Assembly: GCF_013403875.1 (NCBI RefSeq)
Contig: NZ_JACBNX010000011.1
Coordinates: 103,886-167,885 of the forward strand
Direction of reading: 5' to 3'
Length of the DNA: 64,000 bases
Source of the DNA: Burkholderia guangdongensis
GTDB lineage: Bacteria; Pseudomonadota; Gammaproteobacteria; Burkholderiales; Burkholderiaceae
The position numbers and the translations under genes were made by a program. A model generated the notes under the pieces. The model made no database searches and was not told where the DNA came from. It worked only from the letters and a program-made list of their open reading frames with translations. Every line of letters begins with the position of its first letter. The first letter of the stretch is position 1. Below are positions 9,536 to 17,782 of this stretch, piece after piece.

Positions 9536-10549
9536 ATGAAAATTGCCATCCTCGACGACTACCAGGACGCCGTCCGCAAGCTGAACTGCTTCCAGATGCT
9601 CGCCGATCACGACGTGAAAGTCTTCAACAACACGGTGCGCGGGCTCGGCCAGCTCGCGAGCCGTCTGGCGGAAGTCGAAGCGCTCGTGCTGATTCGCGAA
9701 CGCACCCCGATCTCCTCGCAACTGCTCGCCAAACTGCCGAATCTGCGCATGATCAGCCAGACCGGCCGCGTCTCGAGCCATATCGACCTCGAAGCCTGCT
9801 CCGACCGCGGAATCGCGGTGCTCGAAGGCACCGGCTCGCCCGTCGCGCCCGCGGAACTGACCTGGGCGCTCGTGATGGCCGCTCAGCGCCGCATCCCGCA
9901 GTACGTCGCGAACCTGAAACAGGGCGCGTGGCAGCAATCGGGCCTGAAGACGTCGGCCATGCCGCCGAACTTCGGTCTCGGCCAGGTACTGCGCGGGCAG
10001 ACGCTCGGGATCTGGGGCTACGGCAAGATCGGCCGCATCGTCGCCGGCTACGGCAAGGCGTTCGGGATGAACGTGATGATCTGGGGCCGCGAGCACTCGC
10101 TCGAAGCCGCGCGCGCGGACGGCTACACCGCGGCCGAGAGCCGCGAAGCGCTGTTCGAGCAGAGCGACGTGCTGTCGCTGCACCTGCGCCTGCACGACGA
10201 CACGCACGGCATCGTCAAGCAGGAGGATCTGATGCGGATGAAGCCGACGTCGCTGTTCGTGAACACGAGCCGCGCCGAGCTGCTCGACGAGAACGCGCTC
10301 GTCAACGCGCTGTCGCACAACCGGCCCGGGATGGTCGCGATCGACGTGTTCGAGACCGAACCGATCCTGCAGGGCTACAGCCTGCTGCGCATGGAGAACG
10401 TGATCTGCACGCCGCACATCGGCTATGTCGAACGCGAAAGCTACGAGCTCTACTTCAGCGCCGCGTTCAGGAACATCCTCGCGTTCGATCAGGGCGATCT
10501 GTCGAGCGTCGCCAATCCGGAAGCGCTGCAGCCGATTCGCAAACGCTGA
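9536..10549 (+). CDS. D-2-hydroxyacid dehydrogenase family protein
   Basis: A 337-residue NAD(P)-dependent oxidoreductase related to phosphoglycerate and formate dehydrogenases. The nucleotide-binding motif is GIWGYGKIGRIVAGYG (about 159-174). Catalytic positions are visible as Arg in NTSRAELLD, Glu in DVFETEPI and His in TPHIGYVERESYE. The N-terminal part (KIAILDDYQDAV) matches the subgroup often annotated as SerA-like but is too short for the regulatory ACT domain. The substrate is unknown. It is preceded by a divergent LysR regulator. Confidence 0.88.
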   Translation: MKIAILDDYQDAVRKLNCFQMLADHDVKVFNNTVRGLGQLASRLAEVEALVLIRERTPISSQLLAKLPNLRMISQTGRVSSHIDLEACSDRGIAVLEGTGSPVAPAELTWALVMAAQRRIPQYVANLKQGAWQQSGLKTSAMPPNFGLGQVLRGQTLGIWGYGKIGRIVAGYGKAFGMNVMIWGREHSLEAARADGYTAAESREALFEQSDVLSLHLRLHDDTHGIVKQEDLMRMKPTSLFVNTSRAELLDENALVNALSHNRPGMVAIDVFETEPILQGYSLLRMENVICTPHIGYVERESYELYFSAAFRNILAFDQGDLSSVANPEALQPIRKR

Positions 10550-10601
10550 AGTTGACGCGCGGGCGGCGGACGGCAAACGCGCGTCGCCGCCCGTCAGGCC
10601 A

Positions 10602-11468
10602 TCAGACCGTTATGCGCCCGTCCGTCAGCGCACCGACGCGGGTGAGGAAATGCTCGCCGTCGCGCCGGCCGAGATCGTACGCGTGCCGCATCTGCGACGC
10701 GTTCGTATAGTCCCAGCTCGAGATCGGCACCTTGCTCGACGGCTGCACGTAGAGGCGCCGCTGCTCGCCGTACGCGACCGTGAACATCCGCGGGCGCGGA
10801 TACAGCCGCGTAACCAGCACGAGCACATCGCCCGGCGACGCGTCGAGCGCGCCGACCGGCACGTTGTCGACCATCCCGCCGTCGAGCACGGGCCGGCCGT
10901 CACGTTGCAGCACCGGCGTGAACGGCGGCGTGCACGACGACTGCAGGATCAGGTCGGCGAGCTCGTCGACGCGCGCGCACGACTGCGCACGCACGAATTC
11001 CGGCTTGAAGCCGAGCGTGCGGCCGAGTGTCGGATGCAGCGACTTGCGCACGTACTTCTCGATGTTGTACGCGACGATCCCCGCGACGACCGCGCTGCGC
11101 GCGCCGAGCCAGCGCGGCACGTGCGACACGCCGATGCGGATTTCCGGCGCGTCGCCGAGCTTCGCGAACGGTTCGCCGTAGATGTCGAGCAGCGCCTGCC
11201 GGTAGATCCGGTAATGCGGGAACACGGGCTCGCGGCGGAACAGATTGCCCCAGTACGCGTTCTTCCGGTTGCGGCTCAGCGCCTGTTCGTAATAACGCAT
11301 CACCCAGGCGGAATCGCGCGTATACAGCATGCACGCGGTCGCGGCGCCGGCGGAGATGCCGGCGATCACGCGCGGCTTCAGCGCGAGCGCGGGCTGCGCG
11401 ACGTCCCAGAAACCGGCCTGCCACCAGCAGCGATTGCCGCCGCCCGCGAAGACGATCTGATCGAACAC
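10602..11468 (-). CDS. patatin-like phospholipase
   Basis: A 288-residue putative lipid acyl hydrolase. The oxyanion loop is AGGGNRCWWQAG near the N-terminus, the nucleophile is S39 in GISAG, and the catalytic Asp lies in DGGMVDNVP, the Ser-Asp dyad of patatins. GTG 11468 is chosen because sequence before it is out of character and because it lies 7 nt after the stop of the thioesterase gene, implying co-transcription and probable translational coupling. No signal peptide is visible, so a cytoplasmic role is likely unless secreted by another route. Its substrate is not known. Confidence 0.85.
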   Translation of the reverse strand: MFDQIVFAGGGNRCWWQAGFWDVAQPALALKPRVIAGISAGAATACMLYTRDSAWVMRYYEQALSRNRKNAYWGNLFRREPVFPHYRIYRQALLDIYGEPFAKLGDAPEIRIGVSHVPRWLGARSAVVAGIVAYNIEKYVRKSLHPTLGRTLGFKPEFVRAQSCARVDELADLILQSSCTPPFTPVLQRDGRPVLDGGMVDNVPVGALDASPGDVLVLVTRLYPRPRMFTVAYGEQRRLYVQPSSKVPISSWDYTNASQMRHAYDLGRRDGEHFLTRVGALTDGRITV

Positions 11469-11475
11469 CGCGCGC

Positions 11476-11877
11476 TCAGCCGACGAGCGCGTACGTTGAC
11501 GTCGCGTGGACGGCCATCTTGCCGTCTTCGTCGAACAGCTCGACCTCACCGAACACCAGGTTGCGGCCCATGCGCAACACGCGCGCGGTGACGAGCAGAT
11601 CGCCCTTGCGCACCGAGCGCATGAAATTCGTGTTCAGCGACACGGTGGTCATCGGCCGGAATTCGCCGAGCGCGACCGAGATCGCGACGACCATCGCGGT
11701 ATCGGCGGCGGCCGTGAACACCTGGCCACAGATCACGCCGCCCGAATGGCGGAATTCACCGGAAAACGGCAGACGCAGCGTGACGCTCTCGTCGGAGATC
11801 GATACGGGGGTCAGACCGAGCGCGCGAATCCACGGGGCCATTCGGCCCAGTAGTTCGCGGACAGCGTTTTCGTCCAT
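11476..11877 (-). CDS. PaaI-like hotdog-fold thioesterase
   Basis: A 133-residue single-domain hotdog protein of the acyl-CoA thioesterase type. The segment RHSGGVICGQVFTAAADTAM contains the Gly and acidic residues expected in the PaaI-type active site, and LNTNFMRSVRKGDLLVTARV is the conserved second half. The start at 11877 (MDENAVRELL) gives the usual family length; the open frame before it lacks family sequence. It is the first gene of a two-gene unit with the patatin. The pair could release and hydrolyse fatty acyl groups, which is inference only. Confidence 0.85.
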   Translation of the reverse strand: MDENAVRELLGRMAPWIRALGLTPVSISDESVTLRLPFSGEFRHSGGVICGQVFTAAADTAMVVAISVALGEFRPMTTVSLNTNFMRSVRKGDLLVTARVLRMGRNLVFGEVELFDEDGKMAVHATSTYALVG

Positions 11878-12017
11878 CTTCAGGGGCTCAGGAAATGTTG
11901 CGCAGCGCGTAGGAGCATCATGATACCGGGAGCGCGCGCCGAGCGACCGCATGTCGTATCCGGAGCCCGGCCGCTCGGCGGTCCGTGCATATTTTTGAAA
12001 AAAGTGATGGAAGGGGC

Positions 12018-12046
12018 TTGCCAGAAGTGAAAATGCCATGCATAAT
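12018..12046 (+). promoter_or_regulatory. sigma-70 promoter of tRNA-Lys
   Basis: TTGCCA (12018-12023), a 17-bp spacer and CATAAT (12041-12046). Transcription would begin about 12053, six bases before the mature tRNA. Confidence 0.75.
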
Positions 12047-12058
12047 CTTGCTTCTGTT

Positions 12059-12134
12059 GGGGCGTTAGCTCAGTTGGTAGAGCAGCGGACTCTTAATCCG
12101 TAGGTCGAGTGTTCGAGTCACTCACGCCCCACCA
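12059..12134 (+). tRNA. tRNA-Lys (anticodon CTT)
   Basis: A complete 76-nt cloverleaf. The acceptor is GGGGCGT/ACGCCCC, the D arm is GCTC/GAGC, the anticodon arm is GCGGA-CTCTTAA-TCCGT with anticodon CTT at positions 34-36, and the T arm is GAGTG-TTCGAGT-CACTC. The CCA end is encoded (12132-12134). It reads AAG codons, the main Lys codon in this GC-rich genome. Confidence 0.97.
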
Positions 12135-12156
12135 CCGAATTCTGCTGTAGGAAATC

Positions 12157-12189
12157 AAGCACTTGCGAGCGATCGCGGTGCTTTTTTTT
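12157..12189 (+). terminator. terminator downstream of tRNA-Lys
   Basis: The outer stem is aagcac/gtgctt (12157-12162 with 12178-12183), with an inner gcga/tcgc pairing, followed by a run of eight T (12182-12189). Confidence 0.75.
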
Positions 12190-12507
12190 GTCTGTAGCTC
12201 GTGCGGGCAGGTGTCAAAGTTACGCATGATCAGCACTGCATCCACCGCCAAGAAAATCTCCCCGGCAAACTTCCCCGGCACTGGCACGTCGGTCTGAGCA
12301 ACACGGCCGCGGCGGCCCCCATGCGTGCCGTGATCCAGCAAGACGTTCAAGCGCCTTAAAGTATCCAGATTGGTCCTTCGTCGATCATAGCGGGACAGGC
12401 CATTGTTACGTAGTCCATATTGTTTGATTCGGCCGGACGAAATTTGGATGATTTTGCGTTCAACTCGAAAAGGGGTTCCTTATGGTCGTATCGCCCTCGC
12501 GTCAATT
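12190..12507. other. 318-bp non-coding stretch after tRNA-Lys
   Basis: No convincing gene. GC content drops relative to the chromosome. An open frame crosses it on the minus strand but continues through the tRNA and has no start context or recognisable domain. The location directly 3' of a tRNA is a common integration point, yet no integrase remnant could be read here. Confidence 0.5.
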
Positions 12508-12792
12508 TCAGAGGGTCGTCAGCAATCGCAATTGATGTTCTGTCTCGGTTCCTTCAATCAGCGCATAGAACCATGTTTCCTGACGCTCGACCACTGAAAG
12601 GCCTTCAACGTCGGAAAAGGTATTCCACGCGATACCATCGAGACGTGCGAACCTGCCGCGCGTTCGCGCAAACGCCCGCAACAGCGGACTCGCTTCACGG
12701 CGGAGCACCAGGTGGTCCGCATTCAACACATAGGGCGGCCAGCCGGCACGAAGGACAAGATAGTAGGGAATGGCACTGTGATCGATTTTCAT
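12508..12792 (-). CDS. hypothetical protein, 94 aa
   Basis: Not recognised. The protein is soluble in appearance, begins MKIDHSAIPYYLVLRAGW and is rich in aromatic and Arg residues, with no signal peptide or membrane segment. The composition is protein-like and the gene sits in the lower-GC stretch behind tRNA-Lys, together with another small gene on the same strand 152 bp upstream. Both could be remains of, or cargo in, an integrated element. Confidence 0.5.
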   Translation of the reverse strand: MKIDHSAIPYYLVLRAGWPPYVLNADHLVLRREASPLLRAFARTRGRFARLDGIAWNTFSDVEGLSVVERQETWFYALIEGTETEHQLRLLTTL

Positions 12793-12944
12793 GAACGGCT
12801 CTGCTTATCCGGGGAGTCTTGGGTTTAGCCGATCTGCCCCGTGTCACAGATGCGCACACCGAGGAAAGTCATGCGCCACTATACGCCGCCAATTCACATT
12901 CGGTTAGAGCCGCTTCGGCTCGAAGCTTCGAGCACGGCGAAACG

Positions 12945-13262
12945 CTACCGTCTGGGGTGCTTCATCTCCTCCGCTTCCATCGCTGCATTTCGCTCTTCGC
13001 TCGCGGAGACAGGTTCCATGGCCTCGTCGATCGATGCCGCCGCACACTCGGAGGCCAGTTTCGTTTCCTCGACGTCGGCCCCAGGCTTCCCATCGTCGTC
13101 GAGAGGGGGATCGAGCATGTCTCTGAGCATGGCCGCCAGCTCCGGGGTATCCCATTGTTCGCCCCTTTGCGTTTTCCTCTTTATATAGTGCCGGATTTCC
13201 GCATCTTGCTCGGATGTCAGCGGCAGGTGCCGAAAAGTGCTGTTTGGCTCAGCGTCAATCAT
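12945..13262 (-). CDS. hypothetical acidic protein, 105 aa
   Basis: Not recognised. The protein is strongly charged. The first half reads RHLPLTSEQDAEIRHYIKRK and then EQWDTPELAAMLRDMLDPP, probably two helices. The second half is Glu/Ala-rich and probably disordered or coiled. There is no signal or membrane segment. The codon use and phase look coding. It may share a transcript with the gene at 12508-12792. Function unknown. Confidence 0.6.
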   Translation of the reverse strand: MIDAEPNSTFRHLPLTSEQDAEIRHYIKRKTQRGEQWDTPELAAMLRDMLDPPLDDDGKPGADVEETKLASECAAASIDEAMEPVSASEERNAAMEAEEMKHPRR

Positions 13263-13433
13263 GATGGTGCTCCGAAATCCAGCTCGATTTCAGTTTAGTC
13301 GCTTCTCAACACACGCACACGCCGGAAAAATGATTGGGATGACGGATCAACTTGAGAATGATGTCGGTCTTGAGAATACTTGCCCCAAGACGCCTAAAAT
13401 TCAGTCATGGCCGCGTTCCCCGAGGAGGTTGCC

Positions 13434-13589
13434 ATGTCTCAGTCAATGATCGGTTGGGTGGTGGGTTGTGCGGCGGTTGCTGTTGCTGCTTTCGCGTTGG
13501 CGCGTCGTTACAGGAGTGAACATCCGGGCGAGGGAATGGTTCAGTGGCTGGATTCCCATCACATGGGATGGATGCATGGCAAGCATTGA
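13434..13589 (+). CDS. small single-pass membrane protein, 51 aa
   Basis: A 51-residue protein with one hydrophobic segment (about residues 5-23, IGWVVGCAAVAVAAFALA) followed by a basic and His-rich tail (DSHHMGWMHGKH). The start at 13434 is supported by GAGGAGG eight bases upstream. The family is unknown to me. The His-rich tail could bind metal, which is inference. Confidence 0.65.
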   Translation: MSQSMIGWVVGCAAVAVAAFALARRYRSEHPGEGMVQWLDSHHMGWMHGKH

Positions 13590-13699
13590 CCTCTCCGCAC
13601 CGGTGCCGACGGTATGGCCTCGCCGAGGGTGCCTGCAAGGAAAACATCGTGGATGACGAAATCTGTACGACCCACACGCACGTGGCGCGCCTTCGGGTG

Positions 13700-13870
13700 A
13701 TGAAGACGATGTCCGGACGTTATCGCGGAATTGTCTACCTGCGCCATATCGGAGAGGATCCAGGCGCCTCCGAGGAGCACAATATCGAACAGGAATTTTC
13801 AAGCGACGTCGAGGCCCGTGATGCCGCTCGAGCACTCGCGCGCAGTTTGCTCGAAAAACACGAATCCTGA
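13700..13870 (+). CDS. hypothetical protein, 56 aa
   Basis: A short acidic protein beginning MKTMSGRYRGIVYLRHIG and ending in a helix rich in Ala and Arg. The frame is open from 13544 and a GTG at 13652 would add 16 residues; ATG 13700 is preferred because the sequence becomes protein-like there. It follows the small membrane protein by 110 bp and is closed by a strong terminator at 13923. Function unknown. Confidence 0.55.
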   Translation: MKTMSGRYRGIVYLRHIGEDPGASEEHNIEQEFSSDVEARDAARALARSLLEKHES

Positions 13871-13922
13871 TTTTAGGGGTCTAACCGAAGGGTTCGGTAC
13901 AGCAGGTTCACGATGGATTCCC

Positions 13923-13954
13923 AGGCCGGTCAGTCCAAGCTGACCGGCCTTTTT
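13923..13954. terminator. bidirectional terminator between convergent genes
   Basis: An 11-bp perfect stem (aggccggtcag, 13923-13933 with 13940-13950) and a 6-nt loop, followed by T5. It separates the rightward small gene from the leftward deiminase gene. Confidence 0.88.
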
Positions 13955-13981
13955 ACTTGCTCCAGTGCGATATTCGGCCCA

Positions 13982-14896
13982 TCAAACCGCATCCCGCCGC
14001 AACGGCTGACACATGCAGTGCACGCCGCCGCCGCCGTTCGCGATCATGTCGATCGCTGGATCGTAGATCCGGAAACCCAACGCCTTCAGCCGGTCCTTCA
14101 GGAAGTGGCTGCTCTGCGGCAGCAGCACGCGATCGTTGCCCAGCGCGACGACGTTGCAGCCGAGCGCCATCGTGTCCTTGAACGGCACCTCGACGATCTC
14201 GATCCCCTTGCCGCGCAGCCAGTCGACGACACCCGGGTCGGTCGTCTCGACGCAGACCGCCGCGAGCTTCGGCGCGAGCATCACGACCATCAGGTCGATA
14301 TGGACGTAGTACGGATCGATATCGCAGAGCCGAACCTCCCAGCCCTCCTTCTCGAACCAGCCCTTCAGCTGGCGCGCGCCCTGTTCCTGCGAGCGGCCCT
14401 CGGAGCCTTCCCAGCCGATCAGCACGCAGCCCGGCTCGATGATGTCGAAGTCGCCCCCCTCGAACGTGCCGGCCGTCACGTAGTCGTAGATCGGAATGCC
14501 AAGCCGCTGATACGTCTCGATCGCGCGGAAGTTCTCGCCACGCCGCCACCACTGCGCCATGTTCGTGATCACCGCGCCGAACGGCGTCATCACCGACGAA
14601 TCCCGCGCGAAGATCTGATACGGCAGTTCGGAATCCGCCTCGTGAAAGTGCACGTCGACGCCCGCGGAGCGATACGCGTCGACCATCTCCGCATGCTGCC
14701 GGCGCGCGACGTCCGCGTCGAAACGCAACCCGCTGCGCAGGCTCTTCTTCGACAGCGAGCTCGTCTCGAGCCAGCGATAGTTGTCCGCCGGGCCGAGCAG
14801 CACGTCGCGCAGCACGCCGTAGTCGCTGTTCGCCCCCCATTCCTTCAGCGCCGGGGTATTGCCACCGTCACGACGATTCCGGAGATTGAATTCCAT
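13982..14896 (-). CDS. arginine deiminase / amidinotransferase-fold hydrolase
   Basis: A 304-residue guanidino-group modifying enzyme. The superfamily motifs are in order: FARDSSVMTP, TFEGGDFDII (Asp/Glu contacts to the guanidino group), the catalytic His in YVHIDLMVV, and the nucleophile C294 in GGVHCMCQPL. It is shorter than arginine deiminase (about 410 residues) and closer in size to dimethylarginine dimethylaminohydrolases and amidinotransferases. The likely chemistry is hydrolysis of a guanidino compound to a ureido compound plus amine or ammonia. It lies 61 bp downstream of a carbamoyl-amidase gene, which could cleave such a ureido product. The true substrate is not readable. Confidence 0.82.
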   Translation of the reverse strand: MEFNLRNRRDGGNTPALKEWGANSDYGVLRDVLLGPADNYRWLETSSLSKKSLRSGLRFDADVARRQHAEMVDAYRSAGVDVHFHEADSELPYQIFARDSSVMTPFGAVITNMAQWWRRGENFRAIETYQRLGIPIYDYVTAGTFEGGDFDIIEPGCVLIGWEGSEGRSQEQGARQLKGWFEKEGWEVRLCDIDPYYVHIDLMVVMLAPKLAAVCVETTDPGVVDWLRGKGIEIVEVPFKDTMALGCNVVALGNDRVLLPQSSHFLKDRLKALGFRIYDPAIDMIANGGGGVHCMCQPLRRDAV

Positions 14897-14957
14897 ATTT
14901 AGTATTCCTTATTGAATAGTTGAAATGCCCGCACCGACGTGCGGATACCACCCGACT

Positions 14958-16208
14958 CTAGATCCGCGCCCGCGTGAGCTCGACGATCGCGCCGAGCAGC
15001 ACGTTCGCGCCCGCCTCGACGTGCGCCGGCTCCGCTTCCTCCGCCTCGTTGTGACTCACGCCGTCGCGGCACGGGATGAAGATCATCCCGGTCGGCATCA
15101 TGCGCGACAGGTAGACCGAATCGTGCCCCGCGCCGCTGACCATCCGGCACGCGGGCAGCCCGAGCGCGCCGCTCGCGCGTTCGACCGCGTCGACGCACGA
15201 CGGCGCGAACCGGACGGCCGGCGAATGCCAGACCGTGTCGATCCGGTGCGTCACGCGATGCCGCTCGCACGCGTCGGCCGCGATCGTGACGAACGCATCC
15301 TCCATCCGCTGCAGCGTCGCCTCGTCCGGGTGGCGCAGATCGACGGACAGCACGACGCGGCCCGGCACCGTATTGCGCGATCCCGGCTCGACGGACAGAT
15401 CGCCGAACGTGACGCGGCTGTCCGGCGCATGACCATCGACGAGCGCGTACAGCGCCTGCTGGATCTCGCACAACGCGCGGAACGGATCGCGCCGGTCGGC
15501 CATCGGCGTCGGCCCCGCGTGCACTTCGCGGCCTTCGATCACGAGGTCGTACCAGCGCATCCCCTGCACGCCGGTCACGACGCCGATCGTCAGCCCGCGC
15601 TGCTCGAGAATCGGCCCCTGCTCGATGTGCAGCTCGAGCGCGGCCGCGTACGCATGCCCGCCGACGTCACGCTCGCCCGCGTAGCCGATGCGCGCGAGCT
15701 CGTCGCCGAGCGTGCGGCCCGCCTTGTCGGTTCGCGACAGCCCGTAGTCGAGCGTGAACACGCCGGCGAACACGCCCGATCCGACCATCGCCGGCGAAAA
15801 GCGCGCGCCCTCCTCGTTGGTCCAGCTCGCGATCTCGAGCGGATGCAGCGTGCGCACGCCACGCTCGTTCAGCGTCTGCGCGACTTCGAGCCCGGCCAGC
15901 ACCCCGTACACGCCATCGAACTTGCCGCCCGTCGGCTGCGAATCCAGATGCGAGCCCACGAGCACTGGCGGCAGCGTGTCGTCGATGCCCGCGCGGCGCG
16001 CGAACAGGTTGCCGATCCGGTCGACCTCGACCGTCAGGCCCGCGTCCTCGCACCAGCGGCGAAACAGATCGCGGCCGCGCCGGTCGGCATCCGTCAGCGC
16101 CTGCCGGTCGACGCCGCCGTGCGGCAGCGCGCCGATCCGCGCAATTTCCATCAGCCGCGACCACAGCCGCTTGCCGTCGACGCGCAATGCGCGGTCTTCT
16201 GCGTTCAT
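14958..16208 (-). CDS. Zn-dependent N-carbamoyl-amino-acid hydrolase (M20 type)
   Basis: A 416-residue member of the hydantoinase/carbamoylase amidase family (HyuC, allantoate amidohydrolase type). Metal ligands are visible: H87 in GSHLDSQPTGG, D98 in GKFDGVYG and the Glu pair in WTNEEGARF. GVVTGVQGMRWYDL and GRSxHAG-like EVHAGPTPM mark the dimerisation and substrate region, and AGHDSVY with VSHNEAEE closes the site. The start at 16208 gives normal length. It is the first gene of a unit with the deiminase-fold gene. It would release an amino acid, CO2 and ammonia from an N-carbamoyl compound. Confidence 0.88.
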   Translation of the reverse strand: MNAEDRALRVDGKRLWSRLMEIARIGALPHGGVDRQALTDADRRGRDLFRRWCEDAGLTVEVDRIGNLFARRAGIDDTLPPVLVGSHLDSQPTGGKFDGVYGVLAGLEVAQTLNERGVRTLHPLEIASWTNEEGARFSPAMVGSGVFAGVFTLDYGLSRTDKAGRTLGDELARIGYAGERDVGGHAYAAALELHIEQGPILEQRGLTIGVVTGVQGMRWYDLVIEGREVHAGPTPMADRRDPFRALCEIQQALYALVDGHAPDSRVTFGDLSVEPGSRNTVPGRVVLSVDLRHPDEATLQRMEDAFVTIAADACERHRVTHRIDTVWHSPAVRFAPSCVDAVERASGALGLPACRMVSGAGHDSVYLSRMMPTGMIFIPCRDGVSHNEAEEAEPAHVEAGANVLLGAIVELTRARI

Positions 16209-16361
16209 CATCGAATTCCTCATTGAGCGGCCGGCCGCTTGCGAGCCGCGATCTGTTGCGCCGCGATGCGAAGCGACTGTACCCGGCGAAAAAGGGCGCA
16301 ACAATCGAGGAATTTAAGCGCGAGACGTCAGTTTTTTTAAACTCCGGCGGTTTTTCTCGAC

Positions 16362-17276
16362 TCAGGTCTGCCGCGGCGGCGTGCGCCACGCGCGTGCGGA
16401 CACGCGGTGCTCCTCGAGCAGCCAGTCGCTGAACGCACGCACTTCGGCGCGCTGTGCGCGCTCCGGCGTCGCGACGAGGTAGTAACCGCGCGGCGAATCC
16501 ATCGTCACGTCGAACGGGAGGATCAGCAGCCCGCGCGCGAGCGCGTCGCCGCTCACCAGCGTATCGCCGATCGCGATGCCCTGGCCCGAGATCGCCGCCT
16601 GCTGCGCGAACGGCGCTTCGGAGAACACGATCCCGCGCCGCCCGTCGACGTGATGCGCGCCGGCGGTCGCCAGCCACTGCACCCAGTCCGTATGGCCGCC
16701 CATGTGCAGCAGCAGCACGTCGGCGAGATCGTCGAGCGTCAGCGGGCGCCCGCGCGCGTTGACGAGCGTCGGGCTGCAGACCGGGAAATAGCTGAGCGAC
16801 GTGATCGGCTCGATCGCGAAGTCGGGCCAGTCGCCGTTGCCGTACGCGATGAACAGGTCGGCGTCGCGCGGGCCGACTTCGTCGGCGGTGCGCGGCGACG
16901 TGATGCTGAGCTCGACGTGCGGATACGCGCGGTGGAATGCCCCGACGTGGTGGCTCAGCCAGTAGACCGCGAAACCGGGCGCGCAGCTCACGCGCAGCCG
17001 ACCGGCGACTTCGCCGCCCGCGCTGCGGTGCGCCGCTTCCTCGAGGATGCCGAGCGCGCGCCGCGCATCGTGGATGTAGCGCGCGCCGCGATACGTGAGC
17101 ACGATCCCGCGCCCCGCGCGCTCGAGCACCGCGAAGCCGAGCGTCTCCTCGAGCGTGTTGATCTGGTGACTGATCGCGCTGCGCGTCAGGCACAGCTCGG
17201 CGGCCGCGCGCGAAGCGGAACCGTGTCGGGCGATCGCGTCGAGCGCGCGCAACGCGGTGATCGAAGGCAGGTGCAT
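16362..17276 (-). CDS. LysR family regulator (GcvA-like)
   Basis: A 304-residue LysR regulator. The HTH is LDAIARHGSASRAAAELCLTRSAISHQI (quoted in part: SASRAAAELCLTRSAISH) at about residues 13-45, followed by LEETLGFAVLERAGRGIVL. The effector domain with DADLFIAYG and SGQGIAIGD resembles the GcvA/AmpR branch. It lies upstream of and on the same strand as the carbamoylase-deiminase pair, 153 bp away, so it probably regulates that unit. Confidence 0.88.
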   Translation of the reverse strand: MHLPSITALRALDAIARHGSASRAAAELCLTRSAISHQINTLEETLGFAVLERAGRGIVLTYRGARYIHDARRALGILEEAAHRSAGGEVAGRLRVSCAPGFAVYWLSHHVGAFHRAYPHVELSITSPRTADEVGPRDADLFIAYGNGDWPDFAIEPITSLSYFPVCSPTLVNARGRPLTLDDLADVLLLHMGGHTDWVQWLATAGAHHVDGRRGIVFSEAPFAQQAAISGQGIAIGDTLVSGDALARGLLILPFDVTMDSPRGYYLVATPERAQRAEVRAFSDWLLEEHRVSARAWRTPPRQT

Positions 17277-17491
17277 AAGGTCGTCGTCGAAGGAGCGCGG
17301 CTTGGGCGGCGCTGCGGGAGCCGCCCGATTGTAAAGCAGGCGCTGGACGATCAGTCATCCCCAAACCTAGCCACCCGAACGGCCCCCACCCTCTCGGCCT
17401 CGACAGAGCCCTCCCTCTCCCCCCGAAACTCAACGCATGCGACGAGGTTCAGCCGCCGCGTTCCCGCGAGGTCGATTCGAATGCCATCGGT

Positions 17492-17773
17492 TCAATCGCC
17501 CACGCGAGCAGTCAGGCTGCCAACCAATGTGCACCCGCACTCGGTATGATGGCCATGCAACGCAACTCGCTGGCCATCGATCGTCACTGTCGGATGTGCC
17601 TCGATAATCTTGTTGACGCCGTGCGGCCGACCGTCCGGATATTTTTCCGGGCAATCCACCAGGTCATGCAGGCGCGCAATTTTTTTACCGCCGATGGTGT
17701 GGGTTTCCGAACCGGAGATCACTTGCCCGCCATGCGAGGTCGCGTCGCCGACCACGATCATCTGCAATGCCAT
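17492..17773 (-). CDS. PAAR-domain type VI secretion spike tip
   Basis: A 93-residue protein made almost entirely of a PAAR-like domain (VVGDATSHGGQVISGS, HTIGGKKIARLHDLVDC, DGQRVALHGHHTECGC). Such proteins form the sharp tip on the VgrG trimer. Cys and His residues at the expected places could bind the tip metal. It is the last gene of the leftward vgrG-immunity-effector-adaptor group, 9 bp after the DUF4123 gene. No toxin domain is fused to it, so the separate lipase is the likely cargo. Confidence 0.85.
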   Translation of the reverse strand: MALQMIVVGDATSHGGQVISGSETHTIGGKKIARLHDLVDCPEKYPDGRPHGVNKIIEAHPTVTIDGQRVALHGHHTECGCTLVGSLTARVGD

Positions 17774-17782
17774 ATCGCCTCC

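Noticed and set aside
12093..12350. 85-codon minus-strand frame crossing tRNA-Lys
   Set aside because: It reads through the tRNA and has no domain; the tRNA cloverleaf is certain.
12135..13430. Prophage or integrative island at tRNA-Lys
   Set aside because: No integrase, excisionase or flanking repeat of the tRNA end could be seen.
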